Position numbers and translations under genes: made by a program
Shown here: one piece after another, positions 36,486 to 48,563 of the stretch
Layout: each line of letters starts with the position of its first letter
How positions within the stretch are numbered: position 1 is the stretch's first letter
DNA from: Spongilla lacustris
Taxonomy: Eukaryota > Porifera > Demospongiae > Spongillida > Spongillidae
Reading direction: 5' to 3'
Assembly: GCA_949361645.1 (NCBI GenBank)
Contig: OX442420.1
Coordinates: 1,890,244-1,954,243 of the forward strand
DNA: 64,000 bases
The notes under the pieces: model-generated
Told to the model about the DNA's origin: nothing
Database searches by the model: none
Seen by the model: the letters and a program-made list of their open reading frames with translations, nothing else

Positions 36486-36560
36486 GTTTCAATATCAGGA
36501 GCTGCGAATTTGTTTAAATGTCTGTTTGCAACTGTTTCCACGGAGATGTGCTACCATCAA
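36486..36560 (+). other. Candidate second exon (GFNIRSCEF)
   Basis: After a TTTTTTCCTCTAG acceptor the reading, joined in phase to the CCCH exon, gives GFNIRSCEF and then a stop. The related stretch in element B (57745) gives GFNIKSC and stays open for about 30 codons. The cysteine could supply the third ligand of the CCCH finger, though the spacing would be nine residues instead of five. It is either a decayed exon or a transposon-specific one. Confidence 0.3.
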
Positions 36561-37429
36561 GTATCTATGATGCACTTATCTTTTTTTGTTTTGTTTGGTG
36601 CTCATCATATGACACTAGACTTGCTTGTAACTGTGATAGCCATCCGATGAGGAAGAAGCGCAGCAGGGTCTTTGTGGTTATTGTCAATTAATTTGTAAAC
36701 GTACATGTAACTCAGTGATGGGAAAGGGCACGCAGCATGACCCGTAGACCTGATCACTACGGTAAATGTATTAACGTATAAGAAGTTCGACATCTTGACA
36801 TGAAATAAACGTTTAAGATACGGGTTCTAGCTTGCCAATGTGTTCGGCTCTAGAGAAACGCCCACGCTGCCGGTCCGCCCATGCATCGTTTACATCTCCC
36901 ATATCACATTGAGTCGATGATTGACTACGGAAGGGGCTAAGAGAAACTATAAATGTAATAGCATATGTCATAGGAAGTATCGCTTTATATTATCTCTGCT
37001 TTTACGATATGTTGCCCGCGCGATGATCGCGATCGAGGCATCATGGCAATAATGTATTGCTGCATAGAAAGGTGGCATAAAAAGTGCTGGTGGCGTGACG
37101 TGCACAACGGACGCTTCACCAATATTGAAAGAATGGGTAAATATGCATGGCGGATCAGTATATATGATGACATGTTGGGAGTTGGGACTCGGTCTCCCGT
37201 CGTGAACTACTAGTAATTGCGGACCGGCCACTTTGGACGAAGCCGACATCATCCCTATGGCTTTCGGTCATCTGCGGTGCGTGTTCAATCTGTGTTTACG
37301 GGAGCTACAATTAGTAAGTAATACGTCATCGGCTTTGTATGCGTCTCGTGAGCTAGGCCATTAATTAAAAACATTATTGATAAATGACATAATTGTTAAT
37401 AAATGTTACGTAACATGTCTACTTCACGA
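36561..37429. other. No clear gene
   Basis: A 94-residue minus-strand frame (36968-37252) has mixed composition and no recognisable domain. The DNA looks unique within the window. Confidence 0.4.
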
Positions 37430-37698
37430 ATAAATTAGTGCGGTAGAAATTAATTTTTTGTCTTGATTTTTGTACAAGAATGGCTCATGATATAAATCTA
37501 TAAATTACAGATTCACAATCAGACCGATTTATCGTACTTAGTACATGTGTTTAAAAATCAATTTGAAAAAAAGTGCTAAATGTCCGCCTATGTATGGGCA
37601 ATTTCTCCATATGCAAAATGACCCGTTAGAGCCTTAAAACATGCTCCATCTCAACCGTATATCTGAGAATTATGTTACTGCCGTACTCCAATGATGTA

Positions 37699-37807
37699 CA
37701 CAGCAAAAAAAGTTAGGTGGATTTCACTCAAAACGGCTTACTATATCACTCAGAATCAGGATTTGGAGTGATATCGTTGGCCGTTTCACTAAACTTTTTT
37801 TGCTGTG
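37699..37807. mobile_element. 109-bp MITE with TA target duplication
   Basis: Perfect 16-bp inverted ends CACAGCAAAAAAAGTT are flanked by TA on both sides. The other module copies (near 20150 and 7995) lack the insert, giving a clean empty site. End type and TA duplication suggest mobilisation by a Tc1/mariner-type transposase. Confidence 0.9.
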
Positions 37808-38870
37808 TATCTATTCACTTGATCATGAAATTCACAACTAGATATGTAGGAACACGACATGAATACTGGATTGGCATCGTCTTGAATGCACCATAATTGT
37901 TTGTTCTGCGTATTAATAAGGTGGATTGCAGTTATAGTCATCATTTGTGTCAGAAGCCGCATGAGCTTCTAAAAGGAAGCCATAGCTCAAGCACATGCAC
38001 TTAAACATTTAAATTATTCCTAGTAAACCGCGGTAGGCTTACTAGCAATGCGTATTGATTTCAAATGTACACTGTGATGTTGCCTAGCAATACCATGCTT
38101 ACATGGAGGAAGCCGCATGCATTTACGGTTGTGGTCATTACTGGTACGCCAACAAAGGACATGTATGTAAATGTATGGCGCCGCTTGGAGTACATTGCAC
38201 CCATGTGCAGTGTGCGTAGAGCAATTGAAATGGAAGAGTTTATACAATTTAATATAGCTTAGAACGCGGCTCCTTAATTTTCCAAAACATTTTACATGCA
38301 CATTTGTTTAAGGAAATGAAATACCAATGCTTGAAAGATCTAGTTTTATCAATCAGATATGTGTACTATGAGAAGAAATGCCTGAATTGCATGTATACAT
38401 GATGAGTACAAGTGCACTTTACTTTGTTGTTAAACCAATGTACGACTCGGAAATACCCAGATATTACTATTATTCCATTTTGGTTTATGCACTACATTTA
38501 ACATTGAGATAGATTTTTATCTCATGTCATCATTCGTACTTAGAATTAGTAATTCATAATTTGATCACTTTAATTACACAAAAACTAAATAAATCGACAC
38601 GATTCATCCAATAGGATTTCAAGCCGCTAACTGCACTGACCGGGCCTCGTCTAATTCATGCAAGGGAAATTTAGCAAGTAGTTTCCTATGCAGCCCTACA
38701 CCAATTTTCCTTCCTGATTTACCTCCGCCTGAATAATAATACTTCCCAGGGCCTTATGAGTCCTCCTGGTACACTTAAATGCAATCGGCGGTGATAATAA
38801 ATATATAATGTATATAAAGTTTGATGTTCACTACTTTGGTCCATATCAGTCGTGTAGCTGCATTTCAAAG

Positions 38871-39220
38871 GCTCTAAGTCTCCTTGTGCTGACCATCATA
38901 GGAGGTATTATATGTAATCCTATTCAAAGACGACAGGCTGATTCAACCATCACATCAGTATGCAGAGTACTATGGTATATGAACGACACGATAAAGCACT
39001 GTCCTACATGCAACTCGACAGCCATGGGAAATATCCTTTCCACGATAAGTAATGATTTTTCTGCACGGGTAAGTGTGCAACGATCGAAATTGATTCTTGA
39101 TGATTGATACATGCGCATGTATTTTTGATGCAGGCGTGTAAACATTGCAACAAATCAAGTAGTTCAGTGGAGCAAGTCTGTAACGTCATGCACGTACGAC
39201 CAACTGACATATTTATATAA
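38871..39220 (+). pseudogene. Secreted-protein gene, degraded copy D
   Basis: Exon 1 ends at 39068 before a GTAAGTG donor; exon 2 is 39134-39220. About 25 bp carrying the start codon and first residues have been deleted. Two in-frame losses remove TCHD and NGSA-type residues, tryptophan at the end of exon 1 is now arginine, and a four-base insertion changes the C-terminus to end DIFI. The frame is still open from an ATG at 38808, inside the old TATA region. The in-frame character of the deletions is notable, but without its start codon the copy is probably dead. Confidence 0.7.
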
Positions 39221-39750
39221 TTACAAACTTATTCTATTCTTCTGTTTGTACATGTAAATTGTGTTTCATTATAAAATTCCATGGAGTGCATTCTATATCA
39301 TCAGATACAAATTTAGCCACTTTTATGATTACACTATCACGATTTATAATTTAATTGCGGAGATCGACCCGCGGACTCAGAGAACAAAAGATAATAAGAA
39401 GCTGCCAAAATTGGTCCGACCCCGGACCACTTTTGGTTGCTAAAAATCGGTCCGGGTTGCCAAAAGTGGTCCGGGTGTATCAACTTGCAGGAAACCGTTT
39501 TAAACGTATAGCGCGCTTTTAAAGCATCACTCACCAGTTCCCACATGCAGCAGACTCCAACTGAAACTTGCATGCACTTCTGATAATACGCAGGTTCAAG
39601 CGCAACAGTATAAAGAACATCCAAAGCTACAGCAGGCCCAGATCAGCAAAAGTTGAATTAGACTCTATACATAAGACGGGGCAGCTAGCTTAATTCAACC
39701 AAGGACACTTTATTCAATGTCCTTGATTCAACCAATCTTAGTTCTACGCC

Positions 39751-40979
39751 CATGGTGGCTATGGAGGCCAGGTCTGGTGCTTGTTCAATGCTCATTGCTG
39801 TTTGAGGTCATGCAGAGAAGGTGAGGATGAATTTGATGTAAGCTCCAATCAGAGTCAATAATAATTAAATGATTATGAATCTTGACGCATCTCTTAATTT
39901 GTACTTAGGTAAAGCCCCACTCAAAAAAGATAACAGCATGCCGGACTTCCGTATACGTCGCCATACATACATTGTATAGTTGTCATTGAGGATGTATATA
40001 TAATTAGGTATAAACAGCCGGATTATGGAGCTATAGAGAACATCAACCGCAAAAATCCGTACTGAGTCAAGCTCCTTTAGCAACGGCAAGGATTGATCGA
40101 TCAATTGCGCTAGCTGTGTCTGGAATTCGAAAGCCCTGGATCGTAGGAGTCCCAGCACAAAATGATGCATGAAATGTTGAAAATGAATATAAATATATAT
40201 ATATAATTATATATTTATTATTTTATTGACATGCTCGCATGCATGTGTAGCTTTAATTAGAGTCGTTAATTTACATAAAAGCAAAATGCAGAGGCATGAC
40301 ATCATACACATGTATTGTAGTGACATGTAGAGATCCACTATTCATATTAATCACATGCACGGTACTTTTATATTTATAATATTATGTACGCGGCTACATA
40401 CATTATCCTATTTCCTTGTGTCACATTAGGCCACTCCAATAAGATTCCTTGTTTCCCATTTCAATAGGACATACAAGGCATGCGGGCGGGCGGTTCATTA
40501 TTAATTATTCATTATTATAAATCGATACATATAGTACATGTATTAAACTCAAACCACAACCTACACGTTATGCAACGTCTTTAATATTAAAAAAAAGGTT
40601 GCCCTCACACAGTAATAGGTTAAACAAAACTAAAGAAGCTCTTTGCGGAAGGATGTTCAACAGCTCACACGCCCACTTGAAGATTCGATGCGAAGCACGA
40701 TCATGTAACGGAACGTGACGTCATGCATGTCACGTAAATATACATGTATATCGTTTCTTCCAATCCCTTTATTCTATTATCTATGCTCGTGCCCACCTCC
40801 GCTTTAACTAAATCTATCTAGGACTCTATAGATGTGCTTGGAAGACGTGGTCGAATAGAATCTACGAAAAAATCGCGAAATGAGTGTTCTGCTTTCTAGA
40901 CAAACACGAGTTCAAGATAGTCATTTTTTATGTCTATGATTAATATAATGGATGTTACGTGACGACACGTGATCTATAA
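39751..40979. other. No clear gene
   Basis: A 101-residue minus-strand frame (39865-40170) has no recognisable motif. The rest is AT-rich with a short (AT)n tract near 40190-40215. Confidence 0.4.
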
Positions 40980-41217
40980 ATGAATGTATAGCATCTACAT
41001 TGGATTAGGCCGATGGCACAGTTTATAACAAAGTTTGAGAGTTGTTCCAATACTTGGAGATGATACTACTGCAATAGGAACATATTGACACGATGCACAG
41101 TGCATGGACACGCCCCTGATCGATTGAAATAATTCATTACAATGCCGTGTACTTCACTACATTTTGTTTCATATCAGGACAACCGCAGCGTATATGCTAC
41201 ATAATTATAATTATTTT
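40980..41217 (-). repeat. Module fragment (matches 8200-8440)
   Basis: Shared landmarks are GTATAGCATCTACATTGG and ACACGCCCCTGATCGATTG. No gene. Confidence 0.85.
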
Positions 41218-41513
41218 TATTATTATCGAGAGTTACGTTAGTAAATCTCATATAGGATTTGACCTGATTATGAATGTCATTAAAAAACGGGACCCGCTTT
41301 TAACGGGACTCTTATCAATCGGATAGCTTAGCTCTTTGTCATCGTCGAACAAGCAGTCCAAAACGAGCAGTTTCGCGTTTGTTTGATGTCATAAAACCGC
41401 GTGGTTGTGGAGAACAAAACCTTTGTTTAAACTCGTACCCAGTCCCACCGTATTTCTCGTTGTTCTTCTTCTTCTTGACCACGCATAACTCGAGATAGGA
41501 ATACTTCTAAGAA

Positions 41514-41601
41514 ATGAAAATCACACCAATAGCTTCAGAATTCATTGGCATTCTCGCTTCAGTGGTCAAAATGTATCGAGGTTACATTGTATATATCGGT
41601 G
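41514..41601 (+). CDS. Candidate first exon, unknown gene
   Basis: An ATG opens MKITPIASEFIGILASVV and reaches GGTG|GTAAGT, a strong donor, after 29 codons. No matching downstream exon is identified. The hydrophobic middle could be a signal or membrane segment. Confidence 0.25.
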
Positions 41602-41800
41602 GTAAGTACACTACATGTACATGTAATCCAATGTGAACGGTCTGGGCACTACACCTATTAGTGGTAATTAACCTAGTGAAATTGTGGCACGGCACTACCA
41701 CTATTTACTCGAGCCAGAACTAACCGGTGAAGTCTTCACCGGAACCTCGAGCCTAAACTAAACTTTAAAGAGACAACGATACAACGAACATTCAGCGACC

Positions 41801-41977
41801 ATGAAGAGTGCAGAACATCGGGACGATTACATCGCTTCTCCTTCGGCAAAAAGAATGCGATTCCAAGAACGCACGACCGACAGCCAAACATGCTGCTGGA
41901 AAAAATGCTACCGCAGGGGTAATAGGCTTGGAAAGCTACCAAAACCAATAGGTACGCTCGAATTCAACTGGGTTTGA
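41801..41977 (+). CDS. Small ORF or first exon, unknown gene
   Basis: The frame starts MKSAEHRDDYIASPSAKRM, contains a CCWKKC cysteine cluster and a basic stretch, and either stops at 41977 (58 residues) or is spliced at ATAG|GTACGC (41951). Composition looks coding. I recognise no family. Confidence 0.3.
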   Translation: MKSAEHRDDYIASPSAKRMRFQERTTDSQTCCWKKCYRRGNRLGKLPKPIGTLEFNWV

Positions 41978-42659
41978 TGTACATCAGTCAATTATGGTCT
42001 CCGCCACCCCCCCTAGTACGGGCACAGAACGGGCATTTGGACGGGGATTGACTAGGATTTTTGCCCCAGGGGAATTATTCATGATGTCGCATGGCGCAGG
42101 AAATTTTATGCGGGCGTCTCTTCTGCTGCTCCACATAGTATGTGGGGGATTTGAATGGCTAGAATGCCCAAGGGGTTGGGGATTTGAAAACCGCAATCTT
42201 CAAATCCCCACCTTCGCCCCATCTGTGCCCGCACTGGGGGGCCGGGACTGGAGTGGGAGACCATTGATAGGTGCATAAACTATAGCAGTAGAGGTCAGAA
42301 TTCATTGTTACGTGGGAAAACTTGTTAACCTTGCCCTGTCATCAATATATAAGAGGTCTGCCCAGGTCAATTAACAGTTTTGACATGGCTTCTATTTATA
42401 CATGTACATGTATTTTTGTAGATACATGTAATTGTAATTTCATTGCATGTGTTCATTTTCTGTACCTATTAGCTTCTCCCTGTATGAACCAAACAAAGCA
42501 TACTGAGGGAATATAAAGGTAGCCTAGTAGCATTCTGTTAAATGGGCTAATTATAAATGATGCCTTTTTCAAAATCCACCCATGGTTAGCACAAAAGGTC
42601 AGCTGTTTGTGAAGTTAGTGCAGGTGCTTTGCTTAACAAGGCTGCATAGAATAAAATAG
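41978..42659. other. No clear gene; GC-rich repeat at 41990-42260
   Basis: The GC-rich part contains inverted blocks such as GATTTGAA and TTCAAATCCCC near 42150-42210, suggesting an old MITE. Nothing coding is supported. Confidence 0.35.
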
Positions 42660-42763
42660 GTGAATTTCTACATGATATTCGTGCTATTGATGCAATCAAA
42701 GTCACAGAACCTTTCTTTTGTGATGCCTCTTACAACCACATAGGGAAGCTTGGTACCCTAATG
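42660..42763 (+). CDS. Candidate internal exon, unknown gene
   Basis: Between an AAAATAG acceptor and an ATG|GTAAGTG donor the frame encodes EFLHDIRAIDAIKV and then EPFFCDASYNHIGKLGTLM. The composition is strikingly protein-like. No family recognised. Confidence 0.35.
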
Positions 42764-42784
42764 GTAAGTGTGTGTAATGGCAAA

Positions 42785-43014
42785 TGAGATACCTGCATAC
42801 CCTTATGTACCCTACTCCTCCCCTTATACCTACTACTACCCCTACCCCTCCCAATACCTACCACTACCCTTACTATTACCCCTACTCTTCCCCTTACCTA
42901 CCACCATGGGCGCCCCCAGCATTTCTGGAAGGGTGGCGCCAGGATAGGGTAAGGGGGCTCCATTTGACAGCCAAATATTACTATGGGGGTGTTGTATGCT
43001 TTAGGCCGATTCAG

Positions 43015-43046
<32 letters not shown>

Positions 43047-43140
43047 GGGCATGGCCCCCCCTTGGGGGCGCCCATGACCTACTCCTCCCTTTACCTACTA
43101 CATGTACTACCTCTATCCTCCCCTTACCTACTATTCCCTG
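42785..43140. repeat. C-rich minisatellite (CCTACTCCTCCCCTTA type)
   Basis: Imperfect units of 12-16 bp, split by the MITE at 42905-43075. Confidence 0.8.
42905..43075. mobile_element. MITE with CATGGGCGCCCCC ends
   Basis: Perfect inverted ends CATGGGCGCCCCC and a long internal poly-G run. It belongs to the same family as 24917-25073 and inserted into a minisatellite. Confidence 0.8.
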
Positions 43141-43149
43141 GTGCATGGA

Positions 43150-43260
43150 GTGAGGTGACCTCAATGGTCACGTGTGTAATGATGAGGAATTCACTGATAC
43201 ACTACTGTCAGACTATGAAACATATCTACATGGATACTGTTCACAAGTTGAGTTGACACA
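43150..43260 (+). CDS. Candidate exon, unknown gene
   Basis: One frame reads CNDEEFTDTLLSDYETYLHG followed by YCSQVELTQ. It lies 400 bp downstream of the candidate exon at 42660 on the same strand; the frames do not join simply. Acidic, protein-like composition. Confidence 0.3.
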
Positions 43261-43698
43261 GATCTCTTTAATTTACGTAACACTCAGGGATTTACCGCTC
43301 CCACCCCCTATCCACCCCCTACCCACCCCCTGGTTTGCCCCTAATTTGACTAATCCACCCCCTGGTTTATATGTGCCATGTCAAAATAAAACTGCATTTA
43401 ATGGTGCAGAGGGAAGGCTTTTATTTTTGCCCACTCCCAATACTGTTATACATGTATATTCCGAAACCCACCCCCTGTTGCAAACTTGGCCATAAATCCC
43501 TGTCATGATCAGTGTTACTCTATGGTATCATAATTGCAACGTAGGAGGATGGTCCTTTTTGCATTTTAAAATGCAAAGTATTCTCTTTCCACTATTGGGG
43601 TATACATGTATGCATGTAAGATTAATAGTGATGAAATGTCTGTTGCTAAGTGAATATATTTAGATGTAGCATTGATAGCAAGAATAAAAAGCAATGAA
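43261..43698. other. No gene
   Basis: The stretch has CCACCCCCTAyCCACCCCC-type repeats at 43295-43370 and otherwise AT-rich DNA. Confidence 0.5.
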
Positions 43699-43991
43699 AC
43701 AAGTAAATAAAAACATTCTCTATGAGAAAGTTGGTGGTATATAGGATTTGAAGGCAATAGTGGTGTAAAAAGTAGGGAAACAAGGGTTGAATGATAAGGA
43801 AAAACGAAATAGTCCTATATTTAGCACATGCATGAACAATGTATTGTCCTACAATGTGTGCTGGGCTAAATATAGGACTATTTCGTTTTTCCTTATCATT
43901 CAACCCTTGTTTCCCTACTTTTTACACCACTATTGCCTTCAAATCCTATATACCACCAACTTTCTCATAGAGAATGTTTTTATTTACTTGT
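43699..43991. repeat. Near-perfect palindrome, ~130 bp arms
   Basis: The left arm 43699-43828 and right arm 43866-43991 match with few differences; the spacer is about 37 bp. The frames on both strands are mirror images of each other. The right end abuts the next module copy. Confidence 0.9.
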
Positions 43992-45975
43992 ATAATTAGC
44001 TACACAGTGAATTAGAAAAGCATGTGTCCCTTCATTTCAAAGTTAAGATGATAATGAACTACTAAGTGAAGTACAGAATGAAGAGGAATGTTTTCCACGT
44101 CGAAATTTACTGACTAGAATAATTCCTCACAATGAATCTTGTGTCCCTATCTCCCCCAATGAAAATCACTGCACTTATATTCTTTAGTCATTTGCCTATA
44201 CATGCAATCGTACATGTATTTCCTGTACATACATGCAGTTGATTAGTCAATTGCTTAACTAGTTGCAATAAACCGATAATATAATGTAAAAAAAAATCCC
44301 TATACAAATGTAATACTGCACAAATAAAAAAATAATAATTGCATCTCAGAGGAATGAATTTGTTTTAAATTCTTTTTTACTATTGTCTGTCTCAAGTACT
44401 AAGAGAGTTGTATGCTGCTAATTTGGAGCTTTGTATCTTGTCAATGGTATGAAATAGTCTCATGCTAATTTATACACATATAAACCTGTCACTTGTCACT
44501 AAATATCACTTTTTGGGTGGTCCAAGGTATGCTAGATACCGAAGATATAAAAATTTCTCTGGCAGATATCAAGTTTTTACGATATTTGAGCTTAATATCT
44601 ACACGTACATGTAACTCCTGATTCTTTTATCTCAAAAGCGTCAAAATTGAAATCCATGTTTAAAAGTAATGTGGTTATTCATATCTTCTTTTCGTTTCAG
44701 TTTCAATAAACTATTGCTGAGTTATAGGTTTGAGAACATCAAGTAGACATTACGCGGTACATCTTATTCTCCTGTTACTTCCTCATATCTTGTTACCACT
44801 GAATATACTGTGGGTATTTTGCCACGCATCCCAGTTTAATAATGCTAATACTTGCAACATGCAGTTACAAGTACCCGTCAGTGTATAGCAAAGAATAAGA
44901 TGGAGAATAAAGGATCTGATTACGAGACTGAACAGCTATATATTAGACAAACACAAAGCATCTCCTTATGTTCTTATATACATACACATGTTGCACATAC
45001 ATGTATAAGTGCACGTTGCTAGGATATGGGACCGCCGGGATATAGTTATTAACATTCCGGTTATCAGCCTCACCAAGCTGATTAAAAAGAAGCCAAATGA
45101 CCGGGCGACGGTCAGTCGTTCTGATGCATGCATGCTTCCGTTTGTAGCTAGGAGAGAGATCTGATATGTTATTAATAAGTACATGTACCATCTACATGCA
45201 CTTTGCCTAGCCTAGACTCGGTAGTTTTACGTATTTAATCCAGATCCTGCAGTACGTATCAACGACCCAGGATATATACTTTAGATTAATTCATATAAAT
45301 AAAAGTCTGAAGGAAAAGTTAATTGGATATAGAATATATCAATAAATGTATAAGATCATGAATGTTGGATGGCAACGAAAGTGCAGAAAATGGCCAAGAA
45401 AATTACTAGAAATGCTAATATATTCGCGCTGGTGGTTTTTATGCTGTTCAGCAAATTAATTTATAAGTGCACATCCACTTATCTCCGTTATTAATTAGTA
45501 CGAGAACAGCGGCTCACGTATACATGGATGATGACTACAGGGGCGGATTCAGGCATGTGACCTTTTCCATTGAGTTTTAGAGGATTCAGTATTTTCATTC
45601 AATCTTACAAATTTCAATTTCTGTGAGTGGATATGCTTTTTTGTGATTGCTAACTAAGCTAAGCGTCAGATGGCAATTGAAGGCCAATTTGCGAGCAAAA
45701 CGGTGCATGTCATTAATCACTTGAGACCATAAGTCGAAACTATATGCATGCATGTTTAATAAACAAGCTTGATTGATTAATCTGTATGCGCGCGCGTTAG
45801 TGCTGAAAAATAAATGGAACAGAGCAGCATAGAGCTTCCGCGCCAAAGTGCGGGGGTGGTTTTTTTAAATCATTTCCTATATATTAATATATGTAGCCTC
45901 CTTTATTAATATTAGTGGCAGCAAAATAAGAGGAAGTATGCAATAGCCCTATGCGGCTTGATATGTTTTACTTAA
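43992..45975 (-). repeat. Module copy E, left-arm orientation
   Basis: It is collinear with 8440-10100. About 430 bp of foreign AT-rich DNA (about 44335-44765) replaces the stretch around 8790-8880. It holds no copy of the secreted-protein gene. Confidence 0.85.
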
Positions 45976-46675
45976 AATGTTTTGGTACTCAGGGCAGTTA
46001 AGGCCTGGGTATCCTGTACATTGACATTATGTAGTGAAACTTTTTTATTTGATGACCAATAATTATAGCTTTTATATCTTTGGATAGCCCTGATTGAGAC
46101 CTACACTTTGATATATACTATGACGCAATTACCTCACGTGATACTGCTAAGGATTATTAAACTCAATTAAAATCTTACCTACAAACGCGGTGATGATGCC
46201 AAGGTATTTATGATTCGTGATTACACGAGTATGAAGATCAGTACAACTAGAATACATTTTCTAAAAGACAATCGAAAATTCATCTCTGATGGGAAAATAA
46301 TTAAACTAAAGCTCTTTCATCGCCGCCATTTTGGCCGCTTTATTACAATTATTTAGCATAGCAAAGCTATTGGCAACTACGTCTAACGGCCAAATTGTGT
46401 GTAAGTGACTGTTAGATGGTACCAATTTATAATATTCATTGAAAAGGTTCCGCTTCATCATAGCGTTTTCTATTATCCTTTATTAACTTAATTTCAGCGC
46501 GCGCCGTACGTTGATATGGAAACAGAAGATTGCACGTATGGCGGGATTTTGCTGCTGCTGTGCATGTATGAATGTTTGAAAGCCAGTCTATGTATATATA
46601 TTACGTACACCACAATGAATAAGTTGTTTGTTGACTGTGGCTTTGCTCAGGTTGCCATCAGAGAGCTTTCTGTAG
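45976..46675. other. No clear gene
   Basis: A frame from 46516 begins METEDCTYGG and runs into the CA repeat; it has no recognisable motif. Confidence 0.4.
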
Positions 46676-46832
46676 CCACACACACAGACACACACACACA
46701 CATGCATGCACACACACGCACACACACACGCACACACGCATGCACACACACGCATGCACACACACGCACATGCATGCACACACACACACACGCATGCACA
46801 CACGCACACAGTGACACACACACACACAAACA
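46676..46832. repeat. (CA)n-rich microsatellite with CACACGCATG variants
   Basis: Imperfect CA repeat with interspersed ACGCATGC units. Confidence 0.95.
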
Positions 46833-47293
46833 CAGAGTAGGGCAGGACAAAAATAGACATAGTGACGAGAGCAAACAGGTTCCAGACTGTTTCTCCTGAT
46901 TTTGCTGCATCAACATACTATTCTGTTAAAAAAAGGACAACACTTCAGCAATTCAACAAGCGGTGTAAAACCATATCATTCAAAGCTTTAACCTTTAATC
47001 TCCCGTCGTCCTACGCGTAGGATTAGCGTCCTACGCGTAGGACGTGACTAGATTCTGTATTATAGGTTTTGGAAACAGCTTTTAACGGCATAAATATACT
47101 TCAAAATATAGTGCAATGGTAATAGAACTGTAATATAATTTTTTCTACTGCTATCATAGCATCTATCATGCAGTCCATCACTTGGTATTTGATGAAATTG
47201 ACTTTCTCTGCGGTTTAGTTAAAAATGGCGAAGCCGATTACAGTTGGAATTGCAATTGTAGGGAAGAATAAATAAACACTTGGAAAGCTTGGA

Positions 47294-48290
47294 GTGGTTG
47301 AGCAGGTATCTGGCAGAGGCCACAGCAAAAGATTTGTTATAAAATGGAGGGATTCAAGCACTACAACAGAATCAAGCCGGGGTATTTGTTTACCTAGCGT
47401 TTTTGAAGAGTCAAGGAGGTTTGTAGAGGCAAGGGGTAATAAAAGGCGTACTGAAAGTGAAGAAGAAGATATGGACATGCAATCTGCATCTACTGATGAT
47501 GATAGCTATGAGGAGAGTGATGAGTCCTGTGCAGAGCAGGTAGAAGAAGTTCCGAGGTTGGTACCGTGCGCTAATTGAGCACCCGCCCCCAGATGTTATT
47601 CGTATTGTTTTACACTTTTATAGTGATGATACGGCCGTCACTGAAGGTAACAGGCCTACCCTGTCACCTCATGGGCGCCAATGGACACCAAGAAAAGAGT
47701 TGTTAATTGACCCTGGATCAAAACACAATGTCCACAGTCAGTGCTAGATTTAGATGGCCAGAAGCTCAAAGGGGAATAGGATCAAAGAAAGAAGTGGATT
47801 ATTTTTATCAATTTTATCCTGTTCGAGGAATTGGGAAAACTTTGGAATACACAAACGTGAACATGCTCATACACAGCTATATTCCACTTACCAAAGGTGA
47901 ATTTTTTAAGTACCTTGGGTTGCGACTTGCAATGGCATGTGAGCCTAAAAGGGGAGCCATCCCTGTGTATTGGGATGAAGGTTTACAGCCTGGCACAATA
48001 TACAGTGGTGCAAGCTTTGGTGAATGCTTTGGGATGTCTAGACATCGATTTGAGAACATTACTCAGTGCCTTTCGTCACCGGCTTGAACTTGTAAAGCAC
48101 TCACCAGCGTATTCTGGTACCAGAGGACGAAAGCAGCGTACTGAAATGCAGAATATGCTCTGCTACATGTAAATCATCATATTACTGTGTTGGTTGCTTA
48201 AGAGGGAAAGACAATGACCTATACGGGTGTTGTGAACCAGCAACAAGAGACTGTTCTAAAAATCACCTAAAGATGTTAGGGTTTGCATAA
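47294..48290 (+). pseudogene. piggyBac transposase, internally deleted and frameshifted
   Basis: The N-terminal part (47294-47575) is acidic with EESDESCAEQ. A frameshift leads to a segment with PPPDVIRIVLHFYSDD and TPRKELLIDPGS. Another leads to 47729-48087, which matches the start of the DDE_Tnp_1_7 domain: NVNMLIHSYIPLTKGEFF, then YWDEGL, then MSRHRFENITQCL. The catalytic core is missing. Near 48090 the sequence jumps to the C-terminal cysteine-rich ring (48144-48290: CRICSATCKSSYYCVGC, then GCCE and DCSKNHLKMLGF), typical of the family's end-binding zinc domain. At least three frameshifts and a large deletion rule out activity. Confidence 0.9.
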
Positions 48291-48563
48291 AACCTAGCAC
48301 AAACCAACATTGAAAACATGATTGTGTGACTGTACATGTGGTAATTGGCTTCAGGTGGTGTTTTGAAAGTAAAGTATGTATTCAAAAAATAAGAAAACAT
48401 TTCGATACAAACATACGTAACATTATACTATTACAATATCAACGTAGAGAGATGTCAAACAGTTGCGATTGAGGGTTGCCCCATCATCAAGTTGAAATGC
48501 ACTTGTCCAATGTAGCTAAAACGTGTTGTCCTGTAGAAAAGACTGGGAAGTACACATATAAAC

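Larger units (their letters stand above)
37614..39750 (+). repeat. Module copy D, right-arm orientation
   Basis: It is collinear with about 20095-22215, with roughly 5-10 percent change and several indels. It contains a MITE insertion (37699-37807) and pseudogene copy D (38871-39220). Homology stops near TTAGTTCTACGCC at 39750. Confidence 0.9.
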
